From the NCBI RefSeq assembly GCF_000158955.1, contig NZ_GG657757.1:2053159-2109727 (forward strand): DNA of 56,569 nt, written 5' to 3'. Shown one piece after another: positions 46,332 to 56,569 of this stretch; positions within the stretch are counted from its first letter, which is position 1; the number at the start of each line of letters is the position of its first letter. The notes under the pieces are model-generated. The model did not search any database. It was given only the letters and a program-made list of their open reading frames with translations, and was not told the origin of the DNA. The DNA comes from Streptomyces viridochromogenes DSM 40736 (lineage in GTDB: Bacteria; Actinomycetota; Actinomycetes; Streptomycetales; Streptomycetaceae). The position numbers and the translations under genes are program-made.

Positions 46332-47543
46332 TCAGTCCTCCAGTGCGGCGAGGCCGGGGAGCGTCTTGCCCTCGAGGTATTCGAGGGAGGCGCCTCCACC
46401 GGTCGAGATGTGGCCGAATGCGTTCTCGTCGAAGCCCAGGATGCGGACGGCCGCGGCGGAGTCGCCACCACCGACCACCGTGAAGGCCTGGGAGTCGAGG
46501 AGAGCCTGGGCGACCGCCTTGGTGCCCTCGGCGAAATCAGGGTGCTCGAAGACGCCCATGGGGCCGTTCCAGAAGACGGTGGCGGCGTCGACGATCTTCG
46601 AGGCGTACAGCTTGCGGGACTCCGGGCCGATGTCCAGGCCCATCTGGCCGGCCGGGATGGCATCCGCGGCCACGGTGCTGGGCCGGCCCGGGGCCTTGGT
46701 CTTGAGGTCCGGGAACTCCGGAGCGACCACGACGTCCACCGGCAGGACCAGCTCGACGCCGTTCTTCTCGGCGCGCTCGATGTACTCCCGGACGACCGGG
46801 AGCTGGTCCTCCTGGACCAGGGACGAGCCGATCTCGTGGCCCTTGGCCTTGAGGAAGGTGAAGACCATGCCGCCGCCGATGAGCAGCCGGTCGGCCTTGC
46901 CGAGGAGCCGGTCGATGACGGCGAGCTTGTCGGACACCTTGGCGCCGCCCAGGACGACGGCGTAGGGCCGCTTGACGTCGTCGGTGAGCTTCCTCAGGAC
47001 GCCGACCTCGGTGGCGATCAGGTAGCCGGCGGCGTGCGGCAGGCGGGCCGGGAGGTCGTAGACGGAGGCGTGCTTGCGGTGCACGGCCCCGAAGCCGTCG
47101 CCGACGTAGACGTCCGCGAGGGCCGCGAGCTGGTCGGCGAAGGCGCCGCGCTCGGCGTCGTCCTTGCTCGTCTCACCGGCGTTGAAGCGCAGGTTCTCGA
47201 CGACCGCGACCTGGCCGTCGGCGAGGCCGGCGACGGTGGCGCGGGCGGACTCGCCGACCGTGTCGGTGGCGAACGGCACGTCCGCACCGAGGAGTTCACC
47301 GAGGCGCGTGGCGGCCGGGGCGAGGGAGAAGGCCGGGTCCGGGGCACCCTTGGGGCGGCCCAGGTGCGAGGCGACGACCACGCGGGCGCCCGCGTCGGCG
47401 AGGGCCTTGACGGTGGGCAGTACGGCGCGGATACGGCCGTCGTCGGTGATGGTGGTGCCGTCCAGCGGCACGTTCAGGTCGGCGCGGACGAAGATCCGCT
47501 TGCCCGCCACCCCTTCGGCGAGGAGTTCGTCGATCGTCTTCAT
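46332..47543 (-). CDS. pgk: Phosphoglycerate kinase
   Basis: The 403-residue two-domain kinase has FVRADLNVPLDG near 19-30, SHLGRPKG, LGGAKVSDKLAVIDRLL and the ATP-domain end VGGGDSAAAV then HISTGGGASLEYLEGKTLPGL. It makes ATP from 1,3-bisphosphoglycerate. AGGAG is upstream of the ATG. The leader carries a triple direct repeat and a strong hairpin that separate it from gap. Confidence 0.97.
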   Translation of the reverse strand: MKTIDELLAEGVAGKRIFVRADLNVPLDGTTITDDGRIRAVLPTVKALADAGARVVVASHLGRPKGAPDPAFSLAPAATRLGELLGADVPFATDTVGESARATVAGLADGQVAVVENLRFNAGETSKDDAERGAFADQLAALADVYVGDGFGAVHRKHASVYDLPARLPHAAGYLIATEVGVLRKLTDDVKRPYAVVLGGAKVSDKLAVIDRLLGKADRLLIGGGMVFTFLKAKGHEIGSSLVQEDQLPVVREYIERAEKNGVELVLPVDVVVAPEFPDLKTKAPGRPSTVAADAIPAGQMGLDIGPESRKLYASKIVDAATVFWNGPMGVFEHPDFAEGTKAVAQALLDSQAFTVVGGGDSAAAVRILGFDENAFGHISTGGGASLEYLEGKTLPGLAALED

Positions 47544-47561
47544 GCAGGGACTCCTGAAAGA

Positions 47562-47591
47562 GCTCGTGATCGCTCGTAAGCGCTCGTGATC
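47562..47591 (-). repeat. Three contiguous 10-bp direct repeats in the pgk leader
   Basis: GCTCGTGATC, GCTCGTAAGC and GCTCGTGATC follow each other without gaps, 18-48 bases upstream of the pgk ATG. The 10-bp period matches one DNA turn. Confidence 0.75.
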
Positions 47592-47616
47592 GGACAGCTC
47601 TGATCTGTACGTGAGT

Positions 47617-47656
47617 CAGGGCTCGGACAGCGCGACCGCGCGCTGCCCGAGCCCTG
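47617..47656 (-). terminator. Near-perfect 18-bp hairpin between gap and pgk
   Basis: CAGGGCTCGG-A-CAGCGCG pairs with CGCGCTG-C-CCGAGCCCTG around ACCG, with one A/C mismatch. It lies 30 bases past the gap stop and may terminate gap or attenuate read-through into pgk-tpiA. Confidence 0.8.
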
Positions 47657-47686
47657 CTCTCACATCGTGGTGCCTGGTCTATTCGA

Positions 47687-48772
<1,086 letters not shown>

Positions 48773-48822
48773 CTACCTCCCTGAGGCCCCGGTGGTGACA
48801 TCCAGATGCCCCATACACGGCA

Positions 48823-48860
48823 GGGCGGTCCGTACCGGCCAGTAGGGGTACGGACCGCCC
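48823..48860 (-). terminator. 14-bp perfect hairpin downstream of the carboxypeptidase gene
   Basis: GGGCGGTCCGTACC (48823-48836) pairs with GGTACGGACCGCCC (48847-48860). It lies 77 bases past the carboxypeptidase stop and upstream of the gap promoter region (48695-48820), where I see no clear boxes. Confidence 0.85.
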
Positions 48861-48937
48861 GCCACCGAGAGCGGGGTCACTCGATTTCGCTACTCGGCGT
48901 GGTGCCTGTTGACCGAGAGTTCCCTGGTCTCGGGAGG

Positions 48938-51892
48938 TCACACGTCGAGGGAGGCGAGCGCCTTCCTCATCAGTGCCGCGCGGTCGGCCGCGGTGACGAC
49001 GTGCTCCAGACCGAAGCCCAGCAGCACGGTGTCGTCCGTGGTGACCGCGCCGTAGGTCTGGAAGAGGGCCCCGGTGCGGGCCCAGTCCTTGAGGGCGGCC
49101 GGGCTGCCCGCGGGCGGGCCGGTCGCCTTCCACGCGCCGAGCGAGGTCTCGAAGCCCTCGGTCTCCTTCGCCGTGCCGCCGACGACGAGCGAGGCCTCAT
49201 CCGCGAGGACGCCGTACCCGCCGGTGCCCGGGTCGGTGACGTAGCTGATCGAGAGCTCGACCGACTTGCCGGCGTACGCGCTCAGGTCGAAGTTCACCTG
49301 CTGCCAGCCTCCGGAGGAGCCGGTGATGCTGTGCCACTGCCCGGTGCTGCCGGTCGCGGCGCAGCCGCCGTCCGACTGGGTCAGGTAGTGCTTCAGCCAG
49401 GGGTGCTCGCGTACGTAGAAGCCGCCCTCGCACTCCGTCGGCACGGTGGCCTTGGTGGCGCCGCCCTTCTCGGGCAGGGTCGTCCAGTCGTCGGCGCCCG
49501 TGGTGTGGGCCTCGACCAGGACGTTGTCGTAGCCGGACTCGGTGTCCCACATCAGCTGGGTGCGCAGCGCGGGCTGGTCGGCGGCGGTGACACCCGTGAG
49601 GTCCACGGTGCGGGTGAGGCGCTTGTAGGCGTCGTCGGTGTGGACGGCGGCGGCCATCGAGGAGCCGGCGTACGGGCCGTACGGATTGGTCGCCCCGGCG
49701 AACTGTCCGGCGCCCTTGCTCGCGAACCGCGGGTACTGCTCGGCCGGCAGTTCGTCGGAGGTGACGTTGTACCGGCCCGCCTTGTCCAGCGGGTTGCCGG
49801 GCGCGTCGGCGAGCGGTCCCGTGAAGCCGCTCAGCTCGCCGGAGCCGGTGAAGCCGGTGGCTCCGGCGGCCGTGGTGCGGCTGTAGGCGCCGAGGTAGTA
49901 CTGGCTGAAGTCGTTGGACAGGGCGCCGCCGCCGAGGTCGACGCTGCCGCCGGCCTGCTCGCCGGCCTCGATCAGCCTGCCGCCCGCGTTGAGGAAGGCG
50001 CGCAGTTGCAGCTGGGTGGCGTTGCCGGGGACGCTCGCGCCCGTGTAGTGGACGACGGTGTCGAAGTGGCTCAGCACGCCGAGCGCGTCGGGTGCGCCCC
50101 GCCGGGCGACGTCCCAGACGACGGCCTTGCGGCCGCCCGCCTTGAGCGCGTCGACGTACTTCTGCGCCTGTGTGGCGGTCGCGCCCTCCTCGGCGACGAC
50201 GAGGGTGTTCGCCCGGGGCCGCTCGGCGACGGTGTAGGTGAAGCGCTCGCTGGAGACCTTCCTGCCGTTCCTCGTCTCCGCGGTGAACCACACCTCGACC
50301 CGGTCGCCCGGGTCGCCGTCCTTGACCTTCGCCCGGTACTCGTCGAAGTAGAGGTTGTCCTCACCGCCGTAGGTCTCACCGCCCTTCCAGGGCCGGAGCG
50401 CCATGTCCTCGGTGCGGCCGCCGTTGACGCGGTACCTCAGCTCCTTGTCGCGCAGCGACTTCCGCGCGACGACGGAGACCTCCTGGTCACCGCCGCGGGC
50501 GTACGACGTCGAGAACGCGGCGGGGGTGAAGTCGGCGGCGCTCAGTCCGACCGACGAGGACGGCCGGTCGGGATGCGCGGCGGACTCGGCGACGGAGAGC
50601 GCGAACGGGACGTTCTTGGCGAACTCCTGCCGGATCAGCTTCTCGTCGTCCGGGAAGGTGAAGACCGACCGGCAGTCGGCCGCCTTCCACTCGTCGTTCG
50701 GGTCGGCGTTCGAGGCCGACTGACAGGTCGACATCTCGGGGGTGAACATCGCGATGCCGTTGACGTTCGCCGCGTGGCCGTCCGCCTCGCCGTTGGTGGT
50801 ATACAGCTCGGAGGAGAGTTGCGGGTGGTAGCCGGGGATCGCGGAGTTCTCGGGCGTGCCGGCGAGCGCCTCGTACAGGGTGTCGTCCGGGGTCGGCGTG
50901 GCCACCTGCCAGCCGACTCCGTACAGGAGCAGTTCGGCGGCCGAGTGGTAGTTGATGCCGTACGTGAAGCCGATCCGCTTCTCGAAGGCGTGCAGCGCCT
51001 GGGTCTCCGGTTCGGAGCCCGGGCCCGGGCCGCGGTAGGTCTCGCTGGTGGGGTTGGGGGACGAACCCTCGTCGTCGTAGCCCCACTTGTAGGAGAAGTT
51101 GCGGTTGAGGTCGACGCCGTCGCCGGTGCCGATGACGCCGTCGCCGTTCATGTCGCGCAGGTTCTTGCGCCACATGCGGTTGTCGTCGTCGGCGAAGGTG
51201 TAGTCGTAGCCGTCGGGGTTGGCCGAGAGGACGAACCACAGTTCGGTGGAGTCGACGATCTTCTTGATCCGCCGGTCCTTCTTGTAGTTGTCCAGGTAGT
51301 GGTGCATCAGCCGCCGGGTCATCTCCGGTGTGATCCACTCGCGCGCGTGCTGGTTGGACATGTAGAGGACGGAGGGCTTGGAGCCGTCCTTCGCCTTCTT
51401 CGCGCCCCGGGTGAGCTTCAGCGCGAGGATGTCCTGGCCCCTGACGGTCTTGCCGATGGAGACGACCTTGGTGAGGTCCGGGTTCTCCTGAGCGGCCGCG
51501 AGGATCTCCTCCTTCAGGCCGCCCTTGCCGCTGTAGGGGCGGAACACGCCCTGAGCGGCGTCGCCGACGCGGGCCTTGGCCTTGGCGGAGAGGTCGTGCT
51601 CGGTGAGGTCGACGCCCTGCTGCTCCAGCTTCTTCGCCTGCCGGTCGGTCAGATAGACCTCGACGGTGGCGGTGCCCTTCGCGGGTACCCGCTCGCTGAG
51701 TTCGTGACCGTCCTGGCCGGCGGCGAGCAGCAGGGGTACCTGCCGGCGGGTGACGTCGGCGCGGAAGACCTTGACTTCGTCCGGGTCGGACGGGGCTGTG
51801 CTGTCCGGTTGTGCCTGGGCGATGGGTGCGATGCTCGCTCCGCCGATCAGGAGCGCGCCGACAGCGAGGATCGATCTCGCTCTTCGTCTCAT
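48938..51892 (-). CDS. Large secreted zinc carboxypeptidase (M14 family)
   Basis: The 984-residue secreted protein has signal peptide MRRRARSILAVGALLIGGAS to AQA. Residues 38-110 look like a propeptide (VKVFRADVTRRQVP). The M14 catalytic domain spans about 115-480: H182 and E185 (NQHAREW) and H316 (INYHS) bind zinc, NRN at 263-265 binds the C-terminal carboxylate, and E386 (MFTPE) is catalytic. The remaining 500 residues include Ig/beta-sandwich modules, a Rossmann-like segment (VVHYTGASVPGNATQLQLRAFLNAGGRLIEAGEQ) and a C-terminal lectin-like/MAM-like beta domain. It probably trims extracellular peptides. The start has AGGGGGG upstream. Confidence 0.92.
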   Translation of the reverse strand: MRRRARSILAVGALLIGGASIAPIAQAQPDSTAPSDPDEVKVFRADVTRRQVPLLLAAGQDGHELSERVPAKGTATVEVYLTDRQAKKLEQQGVDLTEHDLSAKAKARVGDAAQGVFRPYSGKGGLKEEILAAAQENPDLTKVVSIGKTVRGQDILALKLTRGAKKAKDGSKPSVLYMSNQHAREWITPEMTRRLMHHYLDNYKKDRRIKKIVDSTELWFVLSANPDGYDYTFADDDNRMWRKNLRDMNGDGVIGTGDGVDLNRNFSYKWGYDDEGSSPNPTSETYRGPGPGSEPETQALHAFEKRIGFTYGINYHSAAELLLYGVGWQVATPTPDDTLYEALAGTPENSAIPGYHPQLSSELYTTNGEADGHAANVNGIAMFTPEMSTCQSASNADPNDEWKAADCRSVFTFPDDEKLIRQEFAKNVPFALSVAESAAHPDRPSSSVGLSAADFTPAAFSTSYARGGDQEVSVVARKSLRDKELRYRVNGGRTEDMALRPWKGGETYGGEDNLYFDEYRAKVKDGDPGDRVEVWFTAETRNGRKVSSERFTYTVAERPRANTLVVAEEGATATQAQKYVDALKAGGRKAVVWDVARRGAPDALGVLSHFDTVVHYTGASVPGNATQLQLRAFLNAGGRLIEAGEQAGGSVDLGGGALSNDFSQYYLGAYSRTTAAGATGFTGSGELSGFTGPLADAPGNPLDKAGRYNVTSDELPAEQYPRFASKGAGQFAGATNPYGPYAGSSMAAAVHTDDAYKRLTRTVDLTGVTAADQPALRTQLMWDTESGYDNVLVEAHTTGADDWTTLPEKGGATKATVPTECEGGFYVREHPWLKHYLTQSDGGCAATGSTGQWHSITGSSGGWQQVNFDLSAYAGKSVELSISYVTDPGTGGYGVLADEASLVVGGTAKETEGFETSLGAWKATGPPAGSPAALKDWARTGALFQTYGAVTTDDTVLLGFGLEHVVTAADRAALMRKALASLDV

Positions 51893-51983
51893 GAACCCCC
51901 CTAGCCTGGGTCCGCCGCAGCAGCGAACAGATGCCAGGCTCATGACAGTCCATGATCGAGTCAAGAGCGCCTGAACGACACGC

Positions 51984-52029
51984 AAAAGCCGGTGCCGATC
52001 ACCCAAGTGGGCGCCGACCCCGGCTTTTT
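51984..52029 (-). terminator. Terminator of the uvrC-whiA operon
   Basis: AAAAGCCGG (51984-51992) pairs with CCGGCTTTT (52020-52028), giving a U-run on the minus-strand transcript 15 bases past the whiA stop. Confidence 0.85.
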
Positions 52030-52043
52030 GACGGGCCGTGGGA

Positions 52044-53036
52044 TCAGCCCACGAGGTTGTCGGCGAGCTCCTCCTCGGCGAGGTTGGCCTCCGTGCCCGG
52101 GATGCCGAGGTCGGAGGCGCGCTTGTCGGCCATGGCGAGCAGGCGGCGGATCCGGCCGGCGACGGCGTCCTTGGTCAGCGGCGGGTCGGCGAGCGCGCCC
52201 AGCTCCTCCAGGGAGGCCTGCTTGTGCTCCATGCGCAGCCGGCCGGCGGCGGCGAGGTGCTCCGGGACGTCGTCGGCGAGGATCTCCAGGGCGCGCTGGA
52301 CGCGGGCACCGGCGGCGACGGCCGCACGGGCCGAGCGGCGCAGGTTGGCGTCGTCGAAGTTGGCGAGCCGGTTCGCCGTGGCGCGCACCTCGCGGCGCAT
52401 CCGGCGCTCCTCCCAGGCCAGCACCGACTCGTGGGCACCGAGGCGGGTGAGCAGCGCCCCGATCGCGTCGCCGTCGCGGACGACGACCCGGTCCACGCCG
52501 CGCACCTCACGGGCCTTGGCGGCGATCGACAGGCGGCGCGCGGCGCCCACCAGAGCGAGCGCGGCCTCGGGGCCCGGGCAGGTCACCTCCAAGGAGGAGG
52601 AGCGGCCGGGCTCGGTGAGCGAGCCGTGCGCCAGGAAGGCTCCGCGCCAGGCGGCCTCGGCGTCGCAGGTGGCCCCCGAGACCACCTGCGGGGGCAGGCC
52701 GCGGATCGGGCGGCCCCGCCCGTCCACCAGACCGGTCTGGCGGGCCAGCTGATCACCGCCCGCGACGACCCGCACCACGTAGCGCGAGCCGCGGCGCAGC
52801 CCGCCCGGAGCCATCACGATCAGCTCGGAACTGTGGCCGAAGATCTCCAGGATGTCCCGCTTGAGGCGGCGCGCCGCCATGGCGGTGTCCAGCTCCGCCT
52901 CGATCACGATCCGACCGCTCACCAGGTGGAGGCCGCCGGCGAACCGCAGGATGGCGGAGACCTCCGCCTTTCTGCAGCAGGTCCGGGTGACGGGGAGCCG
53001 GGAGATCTCGTCCTTCACCGCTGCCGTCATCGCCAT
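52044..53036 (-). CDS. whiA: WhiA sporulation transcription factor
   Basis: The 330-residue protein matches Streptomyces WhiA closely. It has [25 protein letters not shown] at the N-terminus, two LAGLIDADG-homing-endonuclease-like motifs without catalytic acidic residues ([25 protein letters not shown]), and a C-terminal helix-turn-helix ([32 protein letters not shown]). With WhiB it switches on sporulation-septation genes. It is the last gene of the operon, and its start overlaps the yvcK stop by ten bases. Confidence 0.97.
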   Translation of the reverse strand: MAMTAAVKDEISRLPVTRTCCRKAEVSAILRFAGGLHLVSGRIVIEAELDTAMAARRLKRDILEIFGHSSELIVMAPGGLRRGSRYVVRVVAGGDQLARQTGLVDGRGRPIRGLPPQVVSGATCDAEAAWRGAFLAHGSLTEPGRSSSLEVTCPGPEAALALVGAARRLSIAAKAREVRGVDRVVVRDGDAIGALLTRLGAHESVLAWEERRMRREVRATANRLANFDDANLRRSARAAVAAGARVQRALEILADDVPEHLAAAGRLRMEHKQASLEELGALADPPLTKDAVAGRIRRLLAMADKRASDLGIPGTEANLAEEELADNLVG

Positions 53037-54106
53037 GGGCCGATCCTTCCATGCATCCGAAAAATACGGTCGTACGCGGCGGCCAACAGCTCCGGGTCGT
53101 GCCTCGGGGTGCCGTCGGGCCGGGCCACCGGCGCCAGCTCGACCGCGGCCCCGAACCGCTCGGCGGCGTCGGTCAGGGAGTCGCGGTCGGGCACGGCGGC
53201 CTCGTCGGCCAGCACCACGTCCAGGGCGAGTTTAGGGGCGTGTCGTCCCAAAACCTCCAAATGACGCTGCGGGGAGAAGCCCTCGGTTTCTCCGGGCTGC
53301 GGGGCGAGGTTCAGGGAGAGTACCCGGCGGGCCTTGGTCTGCGTGAGCGCGTCCAGCAGTTCGGGCACGAGCAGGTGCGGGATGACCGAGGAGAACCAGG
53401 AGCCGGGTCCGAGCACCACCCAGTCCGCGTCCAGGACGGCGTCGACCGCCTCGGGCACGGCCGGCGGGTCGTTCGGCACCAGGTGCACGGACTGCACCTC
53501 GCCCGGGGTGAGGGCGACGGTGGCCTGGCCGCGGACGGTGTCGACCTCGTCCGGGCGGGCCGGGTCGTGGCCCTTGACCAGGGCCTGGAGCTCCAGCGGG
53601 ACGGCGGACATGGGCAGCACCCGCCCCTGGGCGCCCAGCAGGCGTCCGACCAGGTCGAGGGCCTGGACGTGGTCGCCGAGCTGCTCCCACAGGGCGACGA
53701 TCAGCAGGTTGCCCACCGCGTGCTCGTGCAGGTCGCCCTGGGACTGGAAGCGGTGCTGGATGACGCGGGCCCAGGTCTGGCCCCAGTCGTCGTCGCCGCA
53801 CAGCGCGGCCAGGGCCTTGCGCAGGTCGCCGGGCGGCAGCACGCCCAGCTCGTCGCGGAGCCGGCCGCTGGAGCCGCCGTCGTCGGCCACGGTGACGACG
53901 GCGGTGAGGTCGCCGGTGATCCGGCGCAGCGCGGCGAGCGAGGCGGACAGGCCCATGCCGCCGCCGAGGGCGACGACCTTGGGCTGGGCGCCCCGGCGGC
54001 GCGGCCTGCCGCCCCGGGCCTCGGCGGGCCGGCTGCCCTTGCCTGAGGTGTTGCCCTCGGGCATCACCCGGCGCAGCCGGCTCAGCCGGGGAGTACGTCG
54101 TGTCAT
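53027..54106 (-). CDS. yvcK: YvcK-type gluconeogenesis factor (CofD-like, UDP-sugar binding)
   Basis: The 359-residue protein has the CofD/YvcK core: [20 protein letters not shown] near 43-62, [30 protein letters not shown], and [22 protein letters not shown]. About 40 basic residues precede the core. In Bacillus and mycobacteria YvcK/CuvA binds UDP-GlcNAc and affects wall growth and carbon use. It is coupled to rapZ (ATGA) and whiA. Confidence 0.94.
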   Translation of the reverse strand: MTRRTPRLSRLRRVMPEGNTSGKGSRPAEARGGRPRRRGAQPKVVALGGGMGLSASLAALRRITGDLTAVVTVADDGGSSGRLRDELGVLPPGDLRKALAALCGDDDWGQTWARVIQHRFQSQGDLHEHAVGNLLIVALWEQLGDHVQALDLVGRLLGAQGRVLPMSAVPLELQALVKGHDPARPDEVDTVRGQATVALTPGEVQSVHLVPNDPPAVPEAVDAVLDADWVVLGPGSWFSSVIPHLLVPELLDALTQTKARRVLSLNLAPQPGETEGFSPQRHLEVLGRHAPKLALDVVLADEAAVPDRDSLTDAAERFGAAVELAPVARPDGTPRHDPELLAAAYDRIFRMHGRIGPWR

Positions 54107-55062
54107 TCGCGTCCCATGTCCCGGTGGACGACCACCGTCTCCACGCCCTCGGCCGCGAGCCGGGCCGCCAGCTTCTCCGACATGGCGACCGAGCGGTGCT
54201 TGCCGCCCGTGCAGCCCACGGCGATGGTCACGTAGCGCTTGCCCTCACGGCGGTAGCCGGTGGCGACGAGCTGGAGGAGCTCCGTGTAGCGGTCGAGGAA
54301 CTCCTTGGCGCCGGGCTGGTTGAAGACGTACCCGGAGACCTCCTCGTTGAGGCCCGTGAAGGGGCGCAGCTCCGGGACCCAGTGCGGGTTCGGCAGGAAG
54401 CGGCAGTCGACGACCAGGTCGGCGTCGACCGGCAGGCCGTACTTGTAGCCGAAGGACATGACCGTGGCCCGCAGCTCCGGCTCCTCCTCGCCGGCGAACT
54501 GGGCGTCCATCTTGGCGCGCAGCTCGTGCACGTTCAGGCTGGAGGTGTCGATCACCAGGTCGGCGTCGCCGCGCAGCTCGCGCAGGAGCTCGCGTTCGGC
54601 GGCGATGCCGTCGACGATGCGGCCGTCGCCCTGCAGGGGGTGCGGGCGGCGCACCGACTCGAAGCGACGCACCAGGGCCTCGTCGGAGGACTCCAGGAAG
54701 ACGATCCTCCGGGTGACGTTCTTCACCTCCAGGTCGGCGAGGGACTCGCGAAGGTTGTCGAAGAAGCGGCGGCCGCGGACGTCGACGACGACGGCGATGC
54801 GGGCCACGTTGCCCTGGGAGCGGGCGCCGAGCTCCACCATGGTGGGGATCAGCGCGGGCGGCAGGTTGTCGACGACGAACCAGCCGAGGTCCTCCAGGCA
54901 CTTCGCGGCCGTCGAGCGGCCCGCCCCGGACATGCCGGAGATGATCACCAGCTCGGGGATGGCCGCGTCCGGGACCGTGGCCTTCTCGTTGGGCGTGCCC
55001 GTACTCACCTGTGCTCCGTCTCCGGCTTGCTCTGTGTGTCCGTCGTGCTCGTTCACATTCAT
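54103..55062 (-). CDS. rapZ: RapZ/YvcJ-family nucleotide-binding protein
   Basis: The 319-residue protein has P-loop [11 protein letters not shown] near 42-52 (with Arg where Lys is usual, as in actinobacteria), [38 protein letters not shown] and a C-terminal domain with FNQPGAKEF and [20 protein letters not shown]. RapZ controls amino-sugar synthesis through small RNAs in enterobacteria; the actinobacterial role is unsettled. The first 35 residues are a non-conserved acidic extension, so a later start is possible. It is coupled to uvrC by a 4-base overlap. Confidence 0.94.
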   Translation of the reverse strand: MNVNEHDGHTEQAGDGAQVSTGTPNEKATVPDAAIPELVIISGMSGAGRSTAAKCLEDLGWFVVDNLPPALIPTMVELGARSQGNVARIAVVVDVRGRRFFDNLRESLADLEVKNVTRRIVFLESSDEALVRRFESVRRPHPLQGDGRIVDGIAAERELLRELRGDADLVIDTSSLNVHELRAKMDAQFAGEEEPELRATVMSFGYKYGLPVDADLVVDCRFLPNPHWVPELRPFTGLNEEVSGYVFNQPGAKEFLDRYTELLQLVATGYRREGKRYVTIAVGCTGGKHRSVAMSEKLAARLAAEGVETVVVHRDMGRE

Positions 55063-56569
55063 GTCTCCTGCCCCCGTCGTTCGTCCGGGGCTCCCGTGCT
55101 CACGTGTTCCCCACTGGAACCCATGGTGCCGGGTTCCTCTTCCATGATCTCCCCAGTCGCCGTGTTGACGGCGGGTGCGGCCGGAGCCGCCTGGGCGAGG
55201 GCCGCCGCGATCGTCTCGGCGGTCTTGCGGCCTATGCCGGGGACCTCGCAGATCTGGTCGATGGTGGCGGATCGCAGTTTCTTCAACGAACCGAAGTGCT
55301 TCAGAAGTGCCTGCTTGCGGGTGTCCCCGAGGCCCGGCACGTCGTCCAGGGGGCTGGACCGGAAGCGCTTGGACCGCTTGGTGCGCTGGTAGGTGATCGC
55401 GAAGCGGTGGGCCTCGTCACGGATGCGCTGGAGCAGGTACAGACCCTCGCTGGTGCGGGGCAGGACCACCGGGTCGTCGTCGCCGGGCAGCCAGACCTCC
55501 TCCAGACGCTTGGCGAGGCCGCACACGGCGATGTCGTCGATGCCGAGGTCGTCCAGGGCCCGGCGGGCGGCCGCGACCTGGGGGGCGCCGCCGTCGACGA
55601 CCACGAGCTGGGGCGGGTAGGCGAACTTCTTGGGGCGGCCGTCGTCCTCGGTGAGGGTGTTCGCGGCGCCGGCGAGGGGGCTCTCGGCGTGCTCGGCGTG
55701 CTCGCCGTTCGCTCCGTTCTCGGCCTCCTCCCCGTCCATCCACTCGCCCGTCTTCTCCTTCTCGGCGAGATAGCGCCGGAAGCGGCGGGTGATCACCTCG
55801 TGCATGGAGCGGACGTCGTCCTGACCGGCGAAGCCCTTGATCTGGAAGCGGCGGTACTCGCTCTTACGGGCGAGGCCGTCCTCGAAGACGACCATGGAGG
55901 CCACGACGTCGTCGCCCTGGAGGTGGGAGATGTCGTAGCACTCGACCCTGAGCGGGGCGCTGTCCAGGTCGAGCGCGTCGGCGATCTCCTCCAGGGCGCG
56001 CGAGCGGGTGGTCAGGTCGGAGGCGCGCTTGGTCTTGTGCAGCACGAGCGCCTGCTGCGCGTTGCGCTGCACCGTCTCCATGAGGGCCTTCTTGTCGCCG
56101 CGCTGCGGGACGCGCAGGGAGACGCCGGAGCCGCGCCGCCCGGCGAGCCACTCCTGGACGGGCTCCACGGGGTCGGGCAGGGCGGGGACCAGGACCTCCT
56201 TGGGGACGGCGTCGCCGCTCTCCTCGCCGTACAGCTGCTGGAGCGCGTGTTCCACGAGGGCGCCGGTGGTGATCTCCTCCACCTTGTCGGTGACCCAGCC
56301 GCGCTGACCGCGCACCCGCCCGCCGCGCACGTGGAAGATCTGGACGGCCGCCTCCAGCTCGTCCTCGGCGACCGCGATCAGGTCGGCGTCGGTCGCGTCG
56401 GCGAGCACGACCGCGTTCTTCTCCATGGCCTTCTTCAGGGCCTCTATGTCGTCGCGCAGCCGGGCCGCGCGCTCGTACTCCATCGCCTCGGCCGCCTCGC
56501 TCATCTGCTTCTCCAGGCGGCGGATGTAGGTGTTCGTCCGGCCGGTCATGAAGTCGCAGAACTCCTCGG
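55059..56569 (-). CDS. uvrC: UvrC, excinuclease ABC subunit C (N-terminus beyond right edge)
   Basis: About 503 codons are visible; the GIY-YIG nuclease domain is outside the window. In order they show: [20 protein letters not shown] leading into the UVR motif ([24 protein letters not shown]), the RNase H-like second nuclease domain ([55 protein letters not shown]), and tandem helix-hairpin-helix elements ([44 protein letters not shown]). An acidic Glu/Ala/His insert ([15 protein letters not shown]) interrupts the nuclease domain, as is common in Streptomyces. The enzyme makes both cuts in nucleotide excision repair. Confidence 0.96.
   Translation of the reverse strand, partial: EEFCDFMTGRTNTYIRRLEKQMSEAAEAMEYERAARLRDDIEALKKAMEKNAVVLADATDADLIAVAEDELEAAVQIFHVRGGRVRGQRGWVTDKVEEITTGALVEHALQQLYGEESGDAVPKEVLVPALPDPVEPVQEWLAGRRGSGVSLRVPQRGDKKALMETVQRNAQQALVLHKTKRASDLTTRSRALEEIADALDLDSAPLRVECYDISHLQGDDVVASMVVFEDGLARKSEYRRFQIKGFAGQDDVRSMHEVITRRFRRYLAEKEKTGEWMDGEEAENGANGEHAEHAESPLAGAANTLTEDDGRPKKFAYPPQLVVVDGGAPQVAAARRALDDLGIDDIAVCGLAKRLEEVWLPGDDDPVVLPRTSEGLYLLQRIRDEAHRFAITYQRTKRSKRFRSSPLDDVPGLGDTRKQALLKHFGSLKKLRSATIDQICEVPGIGRKTAETIAAALAQAAPAAPAVNTATGEIMEEEPGTMGSSGEHVSTGAPDERRGQET

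Noticed and set aside
48806..51904. 1032-codon open frame antisense to the carboxypeptidase
   Set aside because: Same artefact: mirror of the real gene with no ribosome site and no recognisable domain.

Overview
The window is chromosomal DNA of a Streptomyces. The evidence is the very high G+C coding bias, many GTG starts, several leaderless promoters, a whiA gene, near-absence of TTA codons in core genes, and a gene order matching the S. coelicolor central chromosome (roughly the SCO1910-SCO1953 neighbourhood, from memory). Much of that order (uvrC-rapZ-yvcK-whiA, gap-pgk-tpiA-secG, tkt-tal-zwf-opcA-pgl, ctaB, suf) is also kept in mycobacteria. I saw no rRNA, tRNA, CRISPR array or insertion sequence.

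Layout. 1-6.7 kb: a truncated gene, a DapA-family aldolase/lyase, a tiny secreted protein, an unknown protein, and a two-gene accessory cassette. The cassette is a small helical protein whose C-terminus carries a short Gly/Asn/aromatic motif, and a 1283-residue STAND-type NTPase with TPRs whose N-terminus carries a matching motif. This is the layout of a bacterial NLR/amyloid-signalling pair and is the most unusual system here. 6.7-9.7 kb: dapD, a tetR-SMR efflux pair with twin operators, and an AbfB-domain surface protein. 9.7-16.4 kb: an eight-gene iron-sulfur assembly operon, sufR-B-D-Rieske-C-S-U-T, read leftwards from an operator-overlapped leaderless promoter. 16.4-22.8 kb: an AAC(3)-like acetyltransferase, an ABC-2 exporter, heme A synthase ctaA (disrupted by a dense cluster of lesions), an amidohydrolase, a small conserved protein and ctaB.

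23-29.8 kb: the rightward pentose phosphate operon tkt-tal-zwf-opcA-pgl, closed by a strong hairpin. 29.9-36.6 kb: an accessory carbohydrate block read leftwards: a GH13 alpha-glucosidase, a binding lipoprotein, two permeases (MalF with an extra Ig-like extracytoplasmic domain) and a separate orphan binding protein. 36.7-40.5 kb: padR-ABC-FtsX. 40.5-44.6 kb: a proline-rich membrane protein, pgi and an MFS exporter. 44.7-48.7 kb: an RbpA-family RNA polymerase-binding protein, secG and the lower-glycolysis genes tpiA-pgk-gap. 48.9-56.6 kb: a large secreted M14 carboxypeptidase, then the translationally coupled uvrC-rapZ-yvcK-whiA operon, with uvrC running off the right edge.

Functionally the window combines NADPH and pentose supply (oxidative pentose phosphate genes), glycolytic trunk enzymes, Fe-S cluster supply, cytochrome oxidase heme A/O synthesis, DAP/lysine synthesis and a sporulation regulator. 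Accessory genes (NLR-like pair, sugar uptake block, PadR exporter, drug transporters) sit between these conserved blocks.
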